Source: Cyanoderma ruficeps (taxonomy: Eukaryota; Chordata; Aves; Passeriformes; Timaliidae). From it: a DNA stretch of 64,000 bases. Position numbers and translations under genes: made by a program. Positions 1 through 13,500 of this stretch are shown in pieces. The DNA is taken from positions 12,297,659-12,361,658 of the forward strand of contig VZDJ01004378.1 of NCBI GenBank assembly GCA_008694505.1. The letters run 5' to 3'. Positions within the stretch are counted from its first letter, which is position 1. Each line of letters opens with the position of its first letter. The notes under the pieces were generated by a model, which worked only from the letters and a program-made list of their open reading frames with translations, had not been told where the DNA came from and did not search any database.

Positions 1-597
1 ATTTCCTTGATCTACCCTTCTCCCTTCTGTCCCGAAGAACCACAGACAGACAAACCTTCTGGAATGAGAACCAGGAACAGTTTCAGTCCCAATGCAGGAA
101 GTGATTATTGTTTTAGTAAGTCATACACTGAAGATGGCAGAAAATGAAAGTGTCAGTTTTAGTTATAACTAGGCACTCCTGCAAGTGACAAGTCATTTTT
201 CATTTGGAACTTCAGTTTATTTTGTTTTCCTTCTTGGTAATTCCATTGATTTCTAGAGCATAACTGAGCAGCTTATGCCATTGTGCCCTTCTCGAGCACC
301 GGCATGCTTAATGGCTGTATGTGCACCTGTTGGTGTGCAAACAACAACATACATGGAGCTCTGCAAACTGCCATCCTGAACTTTCAATCAAAACCAACAA
401 AAAGGAAGAAGAAAATGCAGACTGGGAAGCATTCTATATACCAATAAATAGGTCACTTACAATTTATATCAAATATTTTAGATGACCAGATGGTTACAGA
501 GTTTTATCTGCATAATTTGTATTTGATATGTACATCTGAGTGCATGAAATAGCTGTGAGCTGTGAACACACAATGTTTTTTTCGGAACGCAGCATAG

Positions 598-715
598 AAT
601 ACCCCTATAACAAAAGCCAGATAGTGGGGAAACTCAGAATTTATTGCTTTCATGAACACCTGTGCATTGGTTTTTGTTTTGCTTTTAATTTGTCTGTATC
701 TGAAAGTGATGTAAG
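598..715 (+). repeat. 118-bp dispersed direct repeat, copy 1
   Basis: The segment starting AATACCCCTATAAC and ending near CTGAAAGTGATGTAAG recurs at 3809-3925 in the same orientation. Most positions are identical; differences are a few substitutions and short indels. It contains the shared core AGTGGGGAAACTCAGAATTT. Homology ends abruptly at both sides. It is not a repeat family I can name: it may be a local duplication or two copies of an unrecognised interspersed repeat. Confidence 0.85.
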
Positions 716-3700
716 CAGCATCTGGTTATTCTTATTTAGTATGCCTATGCTGCCAAAAAATCAACAGATTCCTACTGTACTGCATTTCAGAACTAATGAG
801 GACATAATTATATCCCTGTGCAGGAAGAAGGAATTATGCTTTGCTGGGGACTAGACTAGAATAGAAAGAAAGTAAACGAGAAAAACATTATTTTGAACCA
901 AGTAAGAAAAGTGATCGCTTCTGTCAAAGATCTGATATTGATTTGTTGGCAGTTGACTGAGAAAATAATGCAGTAGAACTTGATTTCTGATGAAAATAGG
1001 AACAGCACAGGTAGAAGTAGAGGCTTTTTTCCTTTTAATTTTGCACATCTGTTTTGCTGGTTTTCACCTTCTTCTTGAAACTGGTGTAGATTTGTAGATT
1101 CTCATGAGATTATTAAAAAGAAGCTTATAAACAAAAGCAAGATAGGTTCTTTGTTGACCTGTTGATTTCTTCAAAATACATTTTTGAAAAACTGTGAAGC
1201 GTTCAAGTCTAATGTGCTTGAAAAGCCATCTAATTTCCTGAAAAGGAACTTAATACATCTTTGTAGCAGGTACATGTTTTTCAAATACATAGTGGTAGCA
1301 ACACCTAGAACTATTTAATTTTATTTCACTACTGGTGCTTGGAATGCATGGGGAAGGCTGAGAAGCTTGTCCTTGGAGACTGACAAAACTTGACTGCAGA
1401 GACCGCTGAAGTTAAATCTGCTTTGATCAGACAGTGGATGAGATCACATTCAGGGGTTTCTTCAAAACCCTTTGTTACTCTGTTAATAACCCTGATATTC
1501 TGTGCATAGATTATACCTGATATTATGTAGAAATATTTGCCAGATTTGTGTCATCATCATGATAGTCACTAGGCATGTGTGTGCCACCAGTGGGACTTGG
1601 ATTTGCTTGTGTGCTTTTCTTCTTCTTTTGACCATATTGTACATTGATCATAAGGAAGTCGGGGAGGTAATTGCTGATAAATGTTTAATTCTCACAGTGT
1701 GCAAACTGTTACAATGCAGATCAGAGTTTAGCTGCCCTCTGGATATACAGTTCCCTTCTGCCTTGAAAAGTGTAGTTGTGTTCCTCTGCTAGTGGATTCC
1801 TGTAACTTCCCTGTGTTATCACTGGTCATTGGCTACTCAGATTGGGTTGCTGATTGAACTGCAAGATATGTTGATAAAAAGTGGTTTCCAGGCTACTTAG
1901 AGGTGGAAGATAGTAGGGTGGATTGTTTAGGGTCATTTTTCACTTAAATCAGTAAACTGATAGTACAGTTGTATCTTTAGGGTAGAAACCTCCACTGTGA
2001 GAAGGCAGTATATGGCATCTGAGTGTCACTTTGAAAATCCTGAATAGGATAGCTTGGGTCAAATCAGAGGACTAAATAGTGGTTTCACAATATAAAAAGT
2101 CTATTACTCTGAGTTTTTCTTAGTAAATGTTCTTTTAGATCCTCTATGACCGTAAATAAAATAATTTAGCACTAATTTTCATTTGTTTGTCAAGGTACAT
2201 TTTCACAATGTAATAACTTACAGGGGAATCAGAGAGTTTGCTCACCCTTTAGTGATAATACATAATGACAGTGATTTAAGTTAATTACAGGGTTACTTTG
2301 GGGGTTTTTTTGTGTTTCACTTTTGCATTCTAAATGCAAGATTGGTTAGAGGATTGAATCTGCTCTTTAAGTTTTCGGCTTTAAATCTTGAAACTGAAGG
2401 TTTTTTTCTGAACTCAACGTAACTCCATTTTAGAGCAAATGACAACATCCAAGGAACATCCTTCAGCTGATTGCCTTGAAACAGTATTGGTGTATTTTAC
2501 ACAAGCTCTTTGCCATATTTTAAAAAAGAAATCCTTAAAATGACTCTGTAGGTGAGCTATTACAAATAAAATGCAATATGCATACATGGAAAATAAATGT
2601 GTCCTGTTTCTCAGATACTTCTAAATTCATCATGTTGGAGAAATGGGAACCAGCTCTTTAATTGAATCAAAGACAGTACTGGATCTTATTTATGGTAATT
2701 CATGAGATAATGTATCCTAAAATTGCAAACAAAATATTTTAAAAAATAGTAGGTTTTCTACAGTTGTTTGTGGCAACCTGAATTTGAGGGGAGGGGAGGT
2801 AGAGTGTGGGTATCAAGGTAAACTCTGAAAAGGAAAAGTAAAACATGGAAGCATAAGATATAAAACAAATGAAATAAAACCCACATAACCTCAGTTGCCT
2901 GGTGTTACACTTAGTAAAATTAGGCTCACTGGAGAAGTATTTTATATGCTTTGTAGGTGTTGGGGAGATATAGCCTGGTTTAGATAAAACTAAAAGTTTG
3001 ATGGTCTGAATTCATAACCTAAGTGGGAAAGTATTGTCTCAGTGGGAAAGCTCAAGTAGTTTTGCTGTTTTCAGGAACTGTTTTACAAACGACATGCACT
3101 AAATTCTTATATTCTGCATTGTGTTAGATGCTGTTCTGATGTGTTCAGACTAAAACCTCATGGTGGGCATATTCTTTTAGTCCGTAAAATGTTGGCCTGC
3201 TTGTGGTGCTGTACAAGTTAATACTTTAAGTTTACACCGATTGTAAGTCCCTGTAGTTATAGGAAGATGTAACAGCATTGTGAGGTGATGTCTTACTCGG
3301 CTAATGGTTTCCACAATAGTGGTAAATAAAAGTCTGGTGAGGTGGGTAAGGCAGAGGGAGCAGAGAACAGCAGCCAGGTGGTTGGTCACCAGGTTGCAGG
3401 AGCTGTGTTAGCCAGCTCAGAAGAGGATTGACTACTGCCTGGCAGGAGTGCAGCCGGAAGAAGGTAAGCACTAAAGGAATCTAGGTGAGGGATTTAAGGG
3501 TAACCTGTAAGGAGGGAAAATGCAGGATGAGACTTGTACGTGGGTTTAAAAACACAGAAATACTACCCCCTGCTGTTTCTGAGGGGGCATTGGAATACCC
3601 AATGCTTAAAAAAAAATTAGTTTATATATCAACTTTTTTTAATGCCTTGTTTTCTTCTTAGCATAACATAAAAAGTAAAACCCTGAAGTATAACCAACCT

Positions 3701-3808
3701 TGAAAGTAACTGTCCCTGATTATGACTCAGAAGCACAAATTCTGTTTAGCTTTGCACTGAAAGCAGGATTTCTGCATTTGTTTTGGTTTTTTTCAGGACC
3801 CAATGTAC

Positions 3809-3925
3809 AATACCCCTATAACAGACAGCCACATAGTGGGGAAACTCAGAATTTATTGCTTTCATGAACACCTGTGTTTGGTTTTTGTTTTGCTTTTAAT
3901 TTGTCTCTATCTGAAAGTGGTGTAA
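3809..3925 (+). repeat. 118-bp dispersed direct repeat, copy 2
   Basis: This is the partner of the segment at 598-715. It shares the AATACCCCTATAAC start, the AGTGGGGAAACTCAGAATTT core and the following CATGAACACCTGTG. Its left flank (CAGGACCCAATGTAC) and right flank differ from those of copy 1, which places the ends of the repeated unit. No open frame is conserved between the copies. Confidence 0.85.
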
Positions 3926-5874
3926 GTGGTGGTGAATGCTGCCTGTCCTGTGCAGAATACAGTGTTGAGTGTATGATGAAACTACAGGGATTTTTTAAAG
4001 TAAACTCATTAATAATTTTAAATTGAAATGAATCAGGAATTGGATTGAGAAATGTAGTCTTCTGTTTCAGTATATTTCTAACCTGAATTAATTGAGTAAT
4101 GGATGAGATAAATTATTCAAACTTTAGATACACCCAAGACACATTGAAATCTTTTGTACAGTACTTTGAGGAATTTAGCTTGTGGTTATCCTGAACTGCT
4201 TGCTGCTATCCATGACACTAAAAAATACATGGCAAAGATTAGAGCTATGGTTGTGTTAACTGTGACATTCTGTGATATCAGAAGTAATTTTACATGTTGC
4301 TTTTGCTGTTCACTTTTGTGTAATTCCAGTGGTTGTTGGAAGTCTGTCCTCCTTCACAGATGAATTCCTATTTCCTGTTCATCTTTAGATTTGTTGTACG
4401 TATGCCATCCCAGCAGGTGAAATAGTGTGACTGCTATGATTCTTCTGAGCGCTGGTGCTTGGTAGGGCTGTTGCTTAGTAAATGCAGATACATGGGTTTA
4501 CAAAGTAGAAATATTCCTTTTGTGCTACAGGAGAAAAGAAAGTTATCTTTCTAAAGCCTGGATTGGGCTACAAATGCTAAAAACCATGCTTCAGAATGTT
4601 CATCTTTTATTGCACTTAACAGAGCTCAGTAGGGCAGAGTTAATGTTCTCTTAATATTTTATTTCTCAGTTTCTGTGTTTTAAAATGTATGTATTTCTTT
4701 TGAGACAGTTCCTGGTGTTTGGGGTATCTACAACGTACCTAAACAAACCCCTTAATTCTATTCATTTATCTCTAACTGTTTGAATAGAGTTTAGCTTGTT
4801 TGCATATGATATGTAAAACAGAATAATATTTAAAAAATATTGCTTTCAGATTTCAAATGTTTTCTGAAGCATAAATGAAAAACTATTACAAGAACTATTT
4901 AGATGACTATTTTATCCCATTTTGTAGTCATGGAAGTATATCTGATTCTTTGTATCTATTTCTTTTGTAAACACAAGGTGTATACTACTTGAAATAAAAA
5001 GGACAGTAAGTGATTTCCTAAAGCATTTGAAGGAATTTATATGTAAACTGGAATTAGATGTTATCCTCACTGGCTTTTTTTTCATCATCTCACTTTATCA
5101 GCATGAAGAGGGACTGCTGCATGAGTGCAGCAAGAAGGATCGGGAGAAGTGAAATTCATGCTAACTTGGGACACTTCAAAAAAAACCCCAGAATGTAACA
5201 GTTTTCATGCCTTTTCTTGAGATCTTGTATCACATTTTCATTACTAGTGTGAAATCTTGTATGATCATTTACCAGTAGGGTGTGGTCTTATGGGGGTTTT
5301 GGGAGTCCGTAGAAAACAAGAGTGTGCCTTTTTTAGCCTGTCTTGCTTGCTTAACAGCATAGTAACAAGCAATGTGTATATTGATACTAGTGCTTCTTAA
5401 AACCAGTATTTTTGATGCTTTTTTTTAACAATCTTTATCTCATAATTTTTAGAAAACTGTTTAGCTTAGTGGTGGGTTCTGTTTGTGTGTTTCATTTGTT
5501 TGATATGGTTTGTCCTCCACCAGTGCAAATGTTGCTGAGGTGTTTCTTACATGTTTTGGAGTGGTAGAATTGTTTTTCCTTTTTTCACCTTATACTTCCT
5601 ATCCACCTGCACTCATGTACTGTTAAGTCATCAGGAGGTTTGAAAGTGTAATTTGAGGAAAGACTGGAAGAAAAATGTTTTGTTTGGTCTACAGAAGAGA
5701 AAACAAAAGAGACGTGATAAGAGTACTTTAGTATATGAAAGGACCAACTATAATACTAAAACTTCTTTTGTGTGTGTTGGAGCTGGGACAGAGAGCCGTG
5801 GAGGGGGGTGGTTGGAGCAAGATTAAAGGTTGGTAAAAGTTTCCTAACATAAGCAGTGTGCAGTCTTAACCCTG

Positions 5875-5980
5875 TAGAGAATTGGTGGAACCTCCATCAA
5901 TGGCATTTTTGAAACAAGTTAGAATAACTTTTCCAGGAAGGGATCGATTCAGATCAGTACCTGCAAGCAATACTGGGGTG
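5875..5980 (+). mobile_element. Possible ancient L3/CR1-type 3' fragment
   Basis: The stretch containing GTGGAACCTCCATCAATGGC and, after a gap, AAACAAGTTAGAATAACTTT resembles the remembered 3' part of ancient L3/CR1 elements. In those, a GTGGAATCTCCATCCTTGGA-like block is followed by a TTAGA block. The match is partial and diverged, so this could be chance. Both strands have short open frames here that mean nothing for coding. Confidence 0.4.
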
Positions 5981-8201
5981 ATGGACAAGATAGCCTTTTG
6001 GAAAGTATTTCTAGCCCTGTTTTCTAGATGTCTTGGGTTTTTTTGGCTCACATCTCCGCACATTCATTGGGAGCTAACTACTTTCAGGAGATATTAAAAG
6101 TTCCCCTCCCCAACAGTCTCTGGAATGTTTTCATATTTCACAGAAAATCATTACTTCAATCTCTATAGCATATATGTTGATTTCTATTTTTTGTTGTCAG
6201 AATATTCCATGATCTCTCAATGAAGATAACTCTGCAAGTAATAAATATTCCTGTATGATAGTACTATCTGATTAAAGTACAGTGCTTCCTTTACAATGGA
6301 AGGTATGACAGTATTAACTTACTCATGTTACCATAATCCACTGTTGATTGTTTACTTCATAGGTGTTATGTCCTCAGAATTTTGAGGGGAAAAAAAATAT
6401 TATTCACTATATTGCTCTCGGATCAGTATTGAGAGAACTCCTGAGTTGCATTTAACAGAGCTGTTACTGTGTTAATTAGCTTGCAGTATGACTATGAAGT
6501 AGAAGGCTGGATACATGGGAGACCCCGAGCTGATGTGAGAGGACTACTTTTTGCCACCTTTGTGTTTTAATACCACAGAGTTATTAATACTTAAAACTTA
6601 CCAAAGGAGATACTTCAGATGTTAGAGTTGCCATTCCAGTAAAGTTCTGAGAGTAAATATAGTCCGTATCTGCACTAGCATGCAATGGTATTAACCACTT
6701 TTAATTCTGTTTCACTACCAGTAATGCAGCTCCTTTATGGTGCTAAATTGCCTACATTTTGTTTGACACGTCAGTAGCATTTTTAAGTGATGTCAGAAGT
6801 AAGAACAGTGATACCTGAAGTAAAATGAGAGTTTTTGCTGTTACTGTCACAAACAATGATCCGTGACTGCATTGGTAAATCTGAAAGGTGCAAGAATAGA
6901 CAAGGCTAACAAAAGCTTTTCATAATTAGTAAGCAAGAAGTTGGAAGTGCAAACTTGCTCTGTCTGGGAATACTAATTAGAAATGTGCTTCTTTTTTTAA
7001 AGTTAGTGTAATCTTCAGAACAGATTTATAGGTGCTTATTCCTTGAATTCAGGAGCAAGTGGTTTTGTTTTTTTTAAATTGCCAAATATGGTTGCAAGAC
7101 AAATGGTAAGTGTACTATTGCTCTTTTGCGTATGCTGTTTTGCATGTAAAAATATGGCTGTTAAACTGAAACAGTATCTTGCACATGATGATCTCATTCT
7201 ACTCTTCCCATTATTGCCTGCTGGCAGTGCAGAATATGGAGTGGTATATTGTGTGTGTGTATATATAAAGCTGTTATCTTAGAAAAGATACTTTATTTTA
7301 ATTTAGGGCAGCCTGAAGTTAAATGAATTCTTGCCTGCTGCTCTATCAGCGTTGTCTTCTTCTGCGCTCTGTGTTATGGTAGCTCATACATGAGTTCACC
7401 TCAGATTGGGAACTGGTCATCCCACTTGTCTGTTTCATCAGTCATAAATGCATTTCTTTTGTTAGCACTACATGCAGGGCCAGTAAACTACTAGTTCAAG
7501 CAGCTAGTGCAAGTATTTATTTGCCGGTTTTCATGTGTAATGTGTGGGTATGGGTGTCTTACTGTTCATTCCTAGTTATTTTTTGTAGAATTATATCACT
7601 TTTATGAATAATGTTTTCATGTGATTGTACTGTATGTCTGCCTTCTATGAGAGCTTTGGAACCAGTTAACCAAGTTCAGCCATGTTTGATAGAAAGAAAT
7701 AACTTCCTTCTAAATTTCCAAAAACCAATTTGCAAAGTATAAAATACTTTATAAGTACTATAAGATACATAAAGAAAAGAGACATTAGAAATGTTGGCAG
7801 TGAGGGTGGGGTAGGGGCTGCTTGGACTGTATGCATTCCAGGTGGAATGGCTTCCAGCGACTCACACATACCAAGCTGTACGTTTTTGTGAACCAGTTGT
7901 AGCACGGGCTGGTCCTTACCTGGTTAGTTGGGAGAGATGGGTTTGTGTGAGCTGCAAGTACTTAGCAGATCTCTAGAAAGCAGTGACTGGTAAGTAGGGA
8001 AGTAAAACTTGAGGAAAACTTAGGGTATGTTGAACCCTTGTGATAAAGATTTTTGCTTGGGCCAAAGGGAGAAGTCAGCATGTTAAGGGAATATGAGGAA
8101 TATAAATCTTTGATTCATTATTTGTATTCCTCACAGAGATTTTAAGAGCATGTTTTCTGCTGTGACTCCCCTTGGTATGTTACTTGGTTTTATTTTTTTT
8201 A

Positions 8202-8229
8202 TTGTGGTTTGGTTTGGTTTGGTTGGGAG
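8202..8229 (+). repeat. GGTTT simple repeat
   Basis: Repeated GGTTT units run after a poly-T stretch. It is low-complexity G/T sequence on the sense strand of the ARID2 intron, one of several such tracts in the window. Confidence 0.85.
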
Positions 8230-9087
8230 TTTTCATGCTTACTAACCTGCTGTGGCTAAGGTTCAGAATTAAAGAGAATTATCCCTCCTACTCTTTGTGT
8301 CACAGGATGTGGATATGGAAATGTATATAGTTATATAAAAATGCTTCTAAATATTTGGCTTATTATTTTGACATGTCATGAATAATTGGCACTAAAACAC
8401 TCTAAGAACTGAAGTAACAGATGCTTGAAGGGCTTTTCATTTTGTGAAGCAACTAATTTCTTACTACAAAACCTAAATTTTAAATTAAAACTTAAACTCC
8501 ATGGCTTTACCAAGTAGCTATTACAGAAGTTAACAAGTCTTCCACCAGGGTGCAGTCTTTTCTAAGGATTTCTAACACCTTCAGCTAAGTATCTGCATTT
8601 TGTATATAAATGTTATTTTTCTGCTGCAGCTATTACAGGCACACAGTCGACTTTATTTTTCAGTGTGCATTTGGCTCTTTAATTGTGTTACCTCATTGTG
8701 TTTAATGAGGCAAAATTGGGTAAGGTCAGTTAAATGATAGAGTAATGTACAGTCATCCGATTCCAGTTAGAAAAAATGTCAGTCTTTTCACTTTTTTTTT
8801 TTTAATTTTCCAGAATGAAATACCTTTCCCCACTTTTTCTCATTCACTAAATAAATTCACAGTTGCCTTGTGTCAATAGCTAGATCCAAGCAGCAGTACT
8901 GTAGGATTGAACGTTTCCCATATGAGTTAATAGGGTGTTAACATCAAAGCCTAATTGTGAATATTTAAATTCTTTACACATCTGAAGGACAAGCCAAAAT
9001 ACAGCTGCCCAGCTGACAGCATAGTTCTAATTGTGAGTATGGGTTGTGAGTCATAGGATGAAACCTGATCCATTTTCCATGTCTGCT

Positions 9088-9163
9088 GTGAAAATACTTT
9101 AAGCTGTTACGTTTGTCTTGTTTGCAGTGAAAATACTTGAAGCCGTTATGTTTGTCTTGTTTA
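9088..9163 (+). repeat. 39-bp tandem duplication
   Basis: Two adjacent units of about 39 bases each start GTGAAAATACTT and end TTTGTCTTGTTT. They differ at a few positions (TTAAGCTGTTACG against TGAAGCCGTTATG). There is no sign of more than two units. Confidence 0.85.
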
Positions 9164-10535
9164 GGCAATTGTCACCTTATTATTGTCATCCTAATTCTGT
9201 TCCCTGGGAGCTGTAGTCATTCTATGCACTATTCAGTGTAATAAGAAAATGATCATAATTTGATTTGCCTATAGAGATGGTTGGCAACAACTGCTATAAC
9301 CCGAAAGTATTTGATCAATGGATTAGATACTTTGTTAGGTATTTGTTGTATAGATACTTCTACTGTGACTTGTTAAGAGAAAGATATTTGTGCCCGGGTC
9401 AGACTTACTGTATCCCAGGCCACTTCAGTTTCTTTTGGTACAAAACTAGTGTCTTGTCAAGAATGTTTCTGTGTTTTAGTGCACATCTACTATTTTAAAT
9501 GTCATGTTACTGTTTGTATAAAGAAGTGCTATAATTTCTAGTTTTGGCTGCGTGGTGCTGTTTTCAGGACATGAAATTGGAGTCTTTGAAATAATGGGTG
9601 CACCCAACATACCATATCATATCACTAAAGATTTTCAGTACTCCTTGAAAACCAGTAACAAATTTTCTGTCACTGACATTGGTGTGATGAGAGGGACAAG
9701 TAGAATTTTCTAGATAAGTCATCTGTCATGCTTAATTTGAAGATACTTTGTAGATAATTGAAAATAAAGTAACACTTATCTGGGAAAGAGTTGCACAAAC
9801 CAGCTCAAGTAATCTAATGGATCACTGGTAGTGAAAAAATGAGCTCCAGGTTCTTTCTGTGCATAGCTGTGAACTCTCACCACTTACTTTTTAACTGGCC
9901 TTGGCTTTTTTTTTTTTTTAATACTACCCCACCTCCCAACCCCCAGTATTTGATGTTTATTAATCAAATTTGATGTGGGGAAAAAAAAACCTAGTCCAAG
10001 AAGGAACTAAAAGGCAAGGGTATTGCTAGAGTTTTCGGAGAATGGGGTTGACGGGAGAATAGTTGTCGTGTTAGAGCCTTTACAAAGTAGTATACCAGTA
10101 GTAGGATGATGTAGTGCATTTCAGAGTGAGGGTGAAAGATGGCAATGGTGTATTAGGCTGGACAGTCTGGGAAGTGTAACTTACTGTAACAGGAGCTGCT
10201 CTTCTGGGGCGACATAATGTGATGTAACTTCTGGCTCTTACAGTCATCCTCTCCTCTGTGCCAGCTTCAGTGCCCTTCTGACCCCAAACTCAGCTGCTTC
10301 AGTCAGTATACATGGAAGAAATCTCTCTATGTGCACATTCCTGTGTTGTTCTGCTCATGTATACACACCTATGCACCTTAAGAGAATTGCTTTCTAGTAT
10401 GGAAAGAGCTTGGCACAGGGTCAGATGGACACCAGAGGGAGTGGTAATGTTTTGCCAGGGGAAAGTTTCAGTATACCAGCTGCAGTTAGATCTGCTTCAT
10501 TTGCTATCATCCACACTTGTCAGTCTTAGCAAGTT

Positions 10536-10554
10536 AAAAAAAAGGGGGGGGGGG
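10536..10554 (+). repeat. A8-G11 homopolymer junction
   Basis: Eight A bases are followed directly by eleven G bases. Such a junction is prone to slippage and to sequencing error, and the exact G count should not be trusted. Confidence 0.9.
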
Positions 10555-13500
10555 AAGAAATGTTGGTCTTCCATATGGATTTCTGCAAACCAGGTTTTTA
10601 ATTATGCTTGGGCCCCAAAGATTATCAAGACTTTTTTAACACTGAACAGCTAATTAAGGAAATGTTTGTTTGTTGATTGTTTAATCAAATAACTTGACCA
10701 TGTTTCTAATGAATTATTTGTTTCAAACTATGGTTGTGGGCATTTTGGGTTTTTATAAGTGTAGTACATGAGAAACTTTAACAAGTATTGATGTCTTAAA
10801 TGCCTTTTCATTAGGGAAAATACTGCATTTCTGGCTATCAGTAATAGACAGTATCACTATACTGAAAATAAAACTGTGGGGTTTATTTGGATTTTTTAAA
10901 AGACTAGTTAATAAATTGAGTCACGGTATTATTTTAACTCTATCTGCTAATTTGTGTGATGGATATAGTTTCCTAGTCTGTGTTAGGGTTTTGCTTTGGT
11001 TTGGTTTTAATTAAAGAAGTCAGTCTACGTATGGGATGCATCTTAAAATAGTGAGACATTAGAAAACCTGATTAAAGGTTTCCATGTCATTAAAGGAAAG
11101 CCTAAGGTCTAAATCCCTTACTTGAATCCAAATAAAGTATTTTTAGAGCAGTTTAAAGATGATATGTAACTTAATTGGCTTCTATTCTTTAAACTTCTGC
11201 CATCTTTCAGCTGTGTGTTTGCTGGTTGTATTGTAATAAAACAGTTAAGGTGATCCTTATAAGACCCCAAGAAGTGAGGATGAGTGGGAATAAATACATG
11301 GGTACAATTTTTTTCTTTAAGCATCATCCTTTTGGTGAATCTATTATTGTGGCTGTGACAATTAAAAAGAAAAACAAAGTACTTAAAACCAAAAACAACT
11401 CCTCATCCTCAGTAGCAACAAAAGCCAGTGTAAGCATTTGTCACCTAATGTTATTTGATCAAGTTAGGGGTGAAATCTAGATTGGAACTTAATGGTGCAT
11501 ACTAAAGCCAGATAGCTTGTCTTCCTACTCCTCCCTCTCTTGCCAGTGCCATAGTCCAGGGTGAATTACTCTGTAGGCTGCTGATGCAACTCTTTGTATA
11601 GATTTGCAGACATGGTAAGGTGGAAAATACAAGCTCCTACCCCACCCCCTCCTGAATTTGTTGATACAGAAGAGGTCTGTGCTGAATTAGCTCATGCTTT
11701 GCCTCCACATCTGTGTAGTTTAATTACTGTGTGGGCAGCCTGGCTGATAGGAGGATGAAGGCTGTGCCTCTGCAGCAGGAGTACAGACATCCCTGCAGGG
11801 CTGTGGCACCTCCTGTTTGGGAAACCTCTGGCTCAAGGAAGGAACTTTGTAAGAAATTACAGCTGTATCTATTGTTTCCTGACTCCATAGGATAAAACTG
11901 TAGTAGAAATTGTAAGTGATGGAGCTGGAGAAGGCAAGCTAGCTGCACTCTCTCTGCAGTTGCTATTTCATTAATTAGTTTTATGCTTGTTCAGATAACT
12001 TCTAAAATTATCTGAACGAATATATACTAAGTAGTCCACGCAGTCACATAAGACATGTGTGATATAACACATGTAATCTGCCTAAACCCAAACGGTGTCA
12101 CTTGCACAGTGTTCGAATGGGTGCTGGTAGGGCCTGTTCTGAGCCGATAGTGGAGGCTATTGGTTTTGGCAGCCGCATAGTAATAGAAATCACCTGGCTC
12201 AAGCTGTTACTGTTATGAGGTATTATGTTACATTTGTCCCACTTTCCAAATGGTGATGTCAGATGTGCATATAAATAAGCTCTCAAGCCATCTAACTGTT
12301 TTCAGGTAAAATTGTCTGTGCTTCCTTGAATAGACGGCTGAAAGGCTCAGTGATTCATGAGCTGATTCAGGGGTGCATCAGATGCCTGTCTTTGAGAGCA
12401 GCCACATTTGTCAGCAGGGAGGGGCAGGCAGCGGGATGGTGATGGCTTCAGTTGTCTGATTTTTATCTGCAGCTACAAGTCTGTCAGCACCTTATGTTAG
12501 TTTGTTCAGTCTCAGGATAAAACTCAGGTCAATATCTGACAAATGTACTTTTATGTGTTTAAGTGCTATGTGCCCAACACTGTAGCACACCTTGATGCCT
12601 GCTAAACATCAAATTAAAACCCTGCTTAAGAAAGGGCTAATATGGTTGTAGCATAGACAAGTCTGAAGTTGTTGGATTTCTAATTCCATGGATTTCTAGG
12701 GATAGTGATCTGGTAACAAAATAGAAGTTTGATGCTCTGGAGAAATGTGGATGATACTGAAATTACATCTTTGGTTTACTTTTATGGTGGGGACTAAATT
12801 CTATGGCATGCTTGTGATTAGAACTTTTTATGGAATTCAGGTTGTTCCTTATCTTTTTGTTCGTGAAAGGGCTAATTAGCTAGCCACAATCCCTTGTTAC
12901 TAGATTAGCCACAGGCTGTTAGTCATAGGCATTTTTTATCCTACCCAGTGTGAGGTCAGACAAATTTGAAGCACTCTTGTAATAGCATTTAGCTGCATGT
13001 TACAATAGCATACCATATTTTACATCTTTTTTTCATTTCCAATCAAAAGTATAGTTATTCCTTGCGCTTCCTTTTGACACGGTTTTTCCTCACAAAATTA
13101 AAGTTGTTTCACTGATGTCTTAATAAAATAACAACTCAACTGAATTTTGCCTTTCTGATGTTCCCTGTTTGTTTTTTAAATGGATATTAATATTTCATAA
13201 TATTACATCATTTTGATGTATACATAGCTAAAAATAAAACAACTGCCGTTTTAGGGCTGTTCATGTGCTGTTTCATACTGCTCATGCTCGTCCCATAGGC
13301 AGCAACAGTGCAGGGATGATGTTATCACTGCTATAACAGGGTTTTCTGTTGCATCATGAAATTACTGAAGTTGTCTTTTATCATTTCTTAATTTTGGTCA
13401 GCAGTTGCAAACCTGAAATGATATGACATCTTTTCATCATCTTTACGCTTCAAACTTTTCAGTTATATTCCTTGAAAAACATCTCAAGGATAATACAAGT

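Noticed and set aside
540..854. 104-codon open frame covering repeat copy 1
   Set aside because: The frame is not kept in the second copy at 3809-3925, so there is no coding constraint on the repeated unit.
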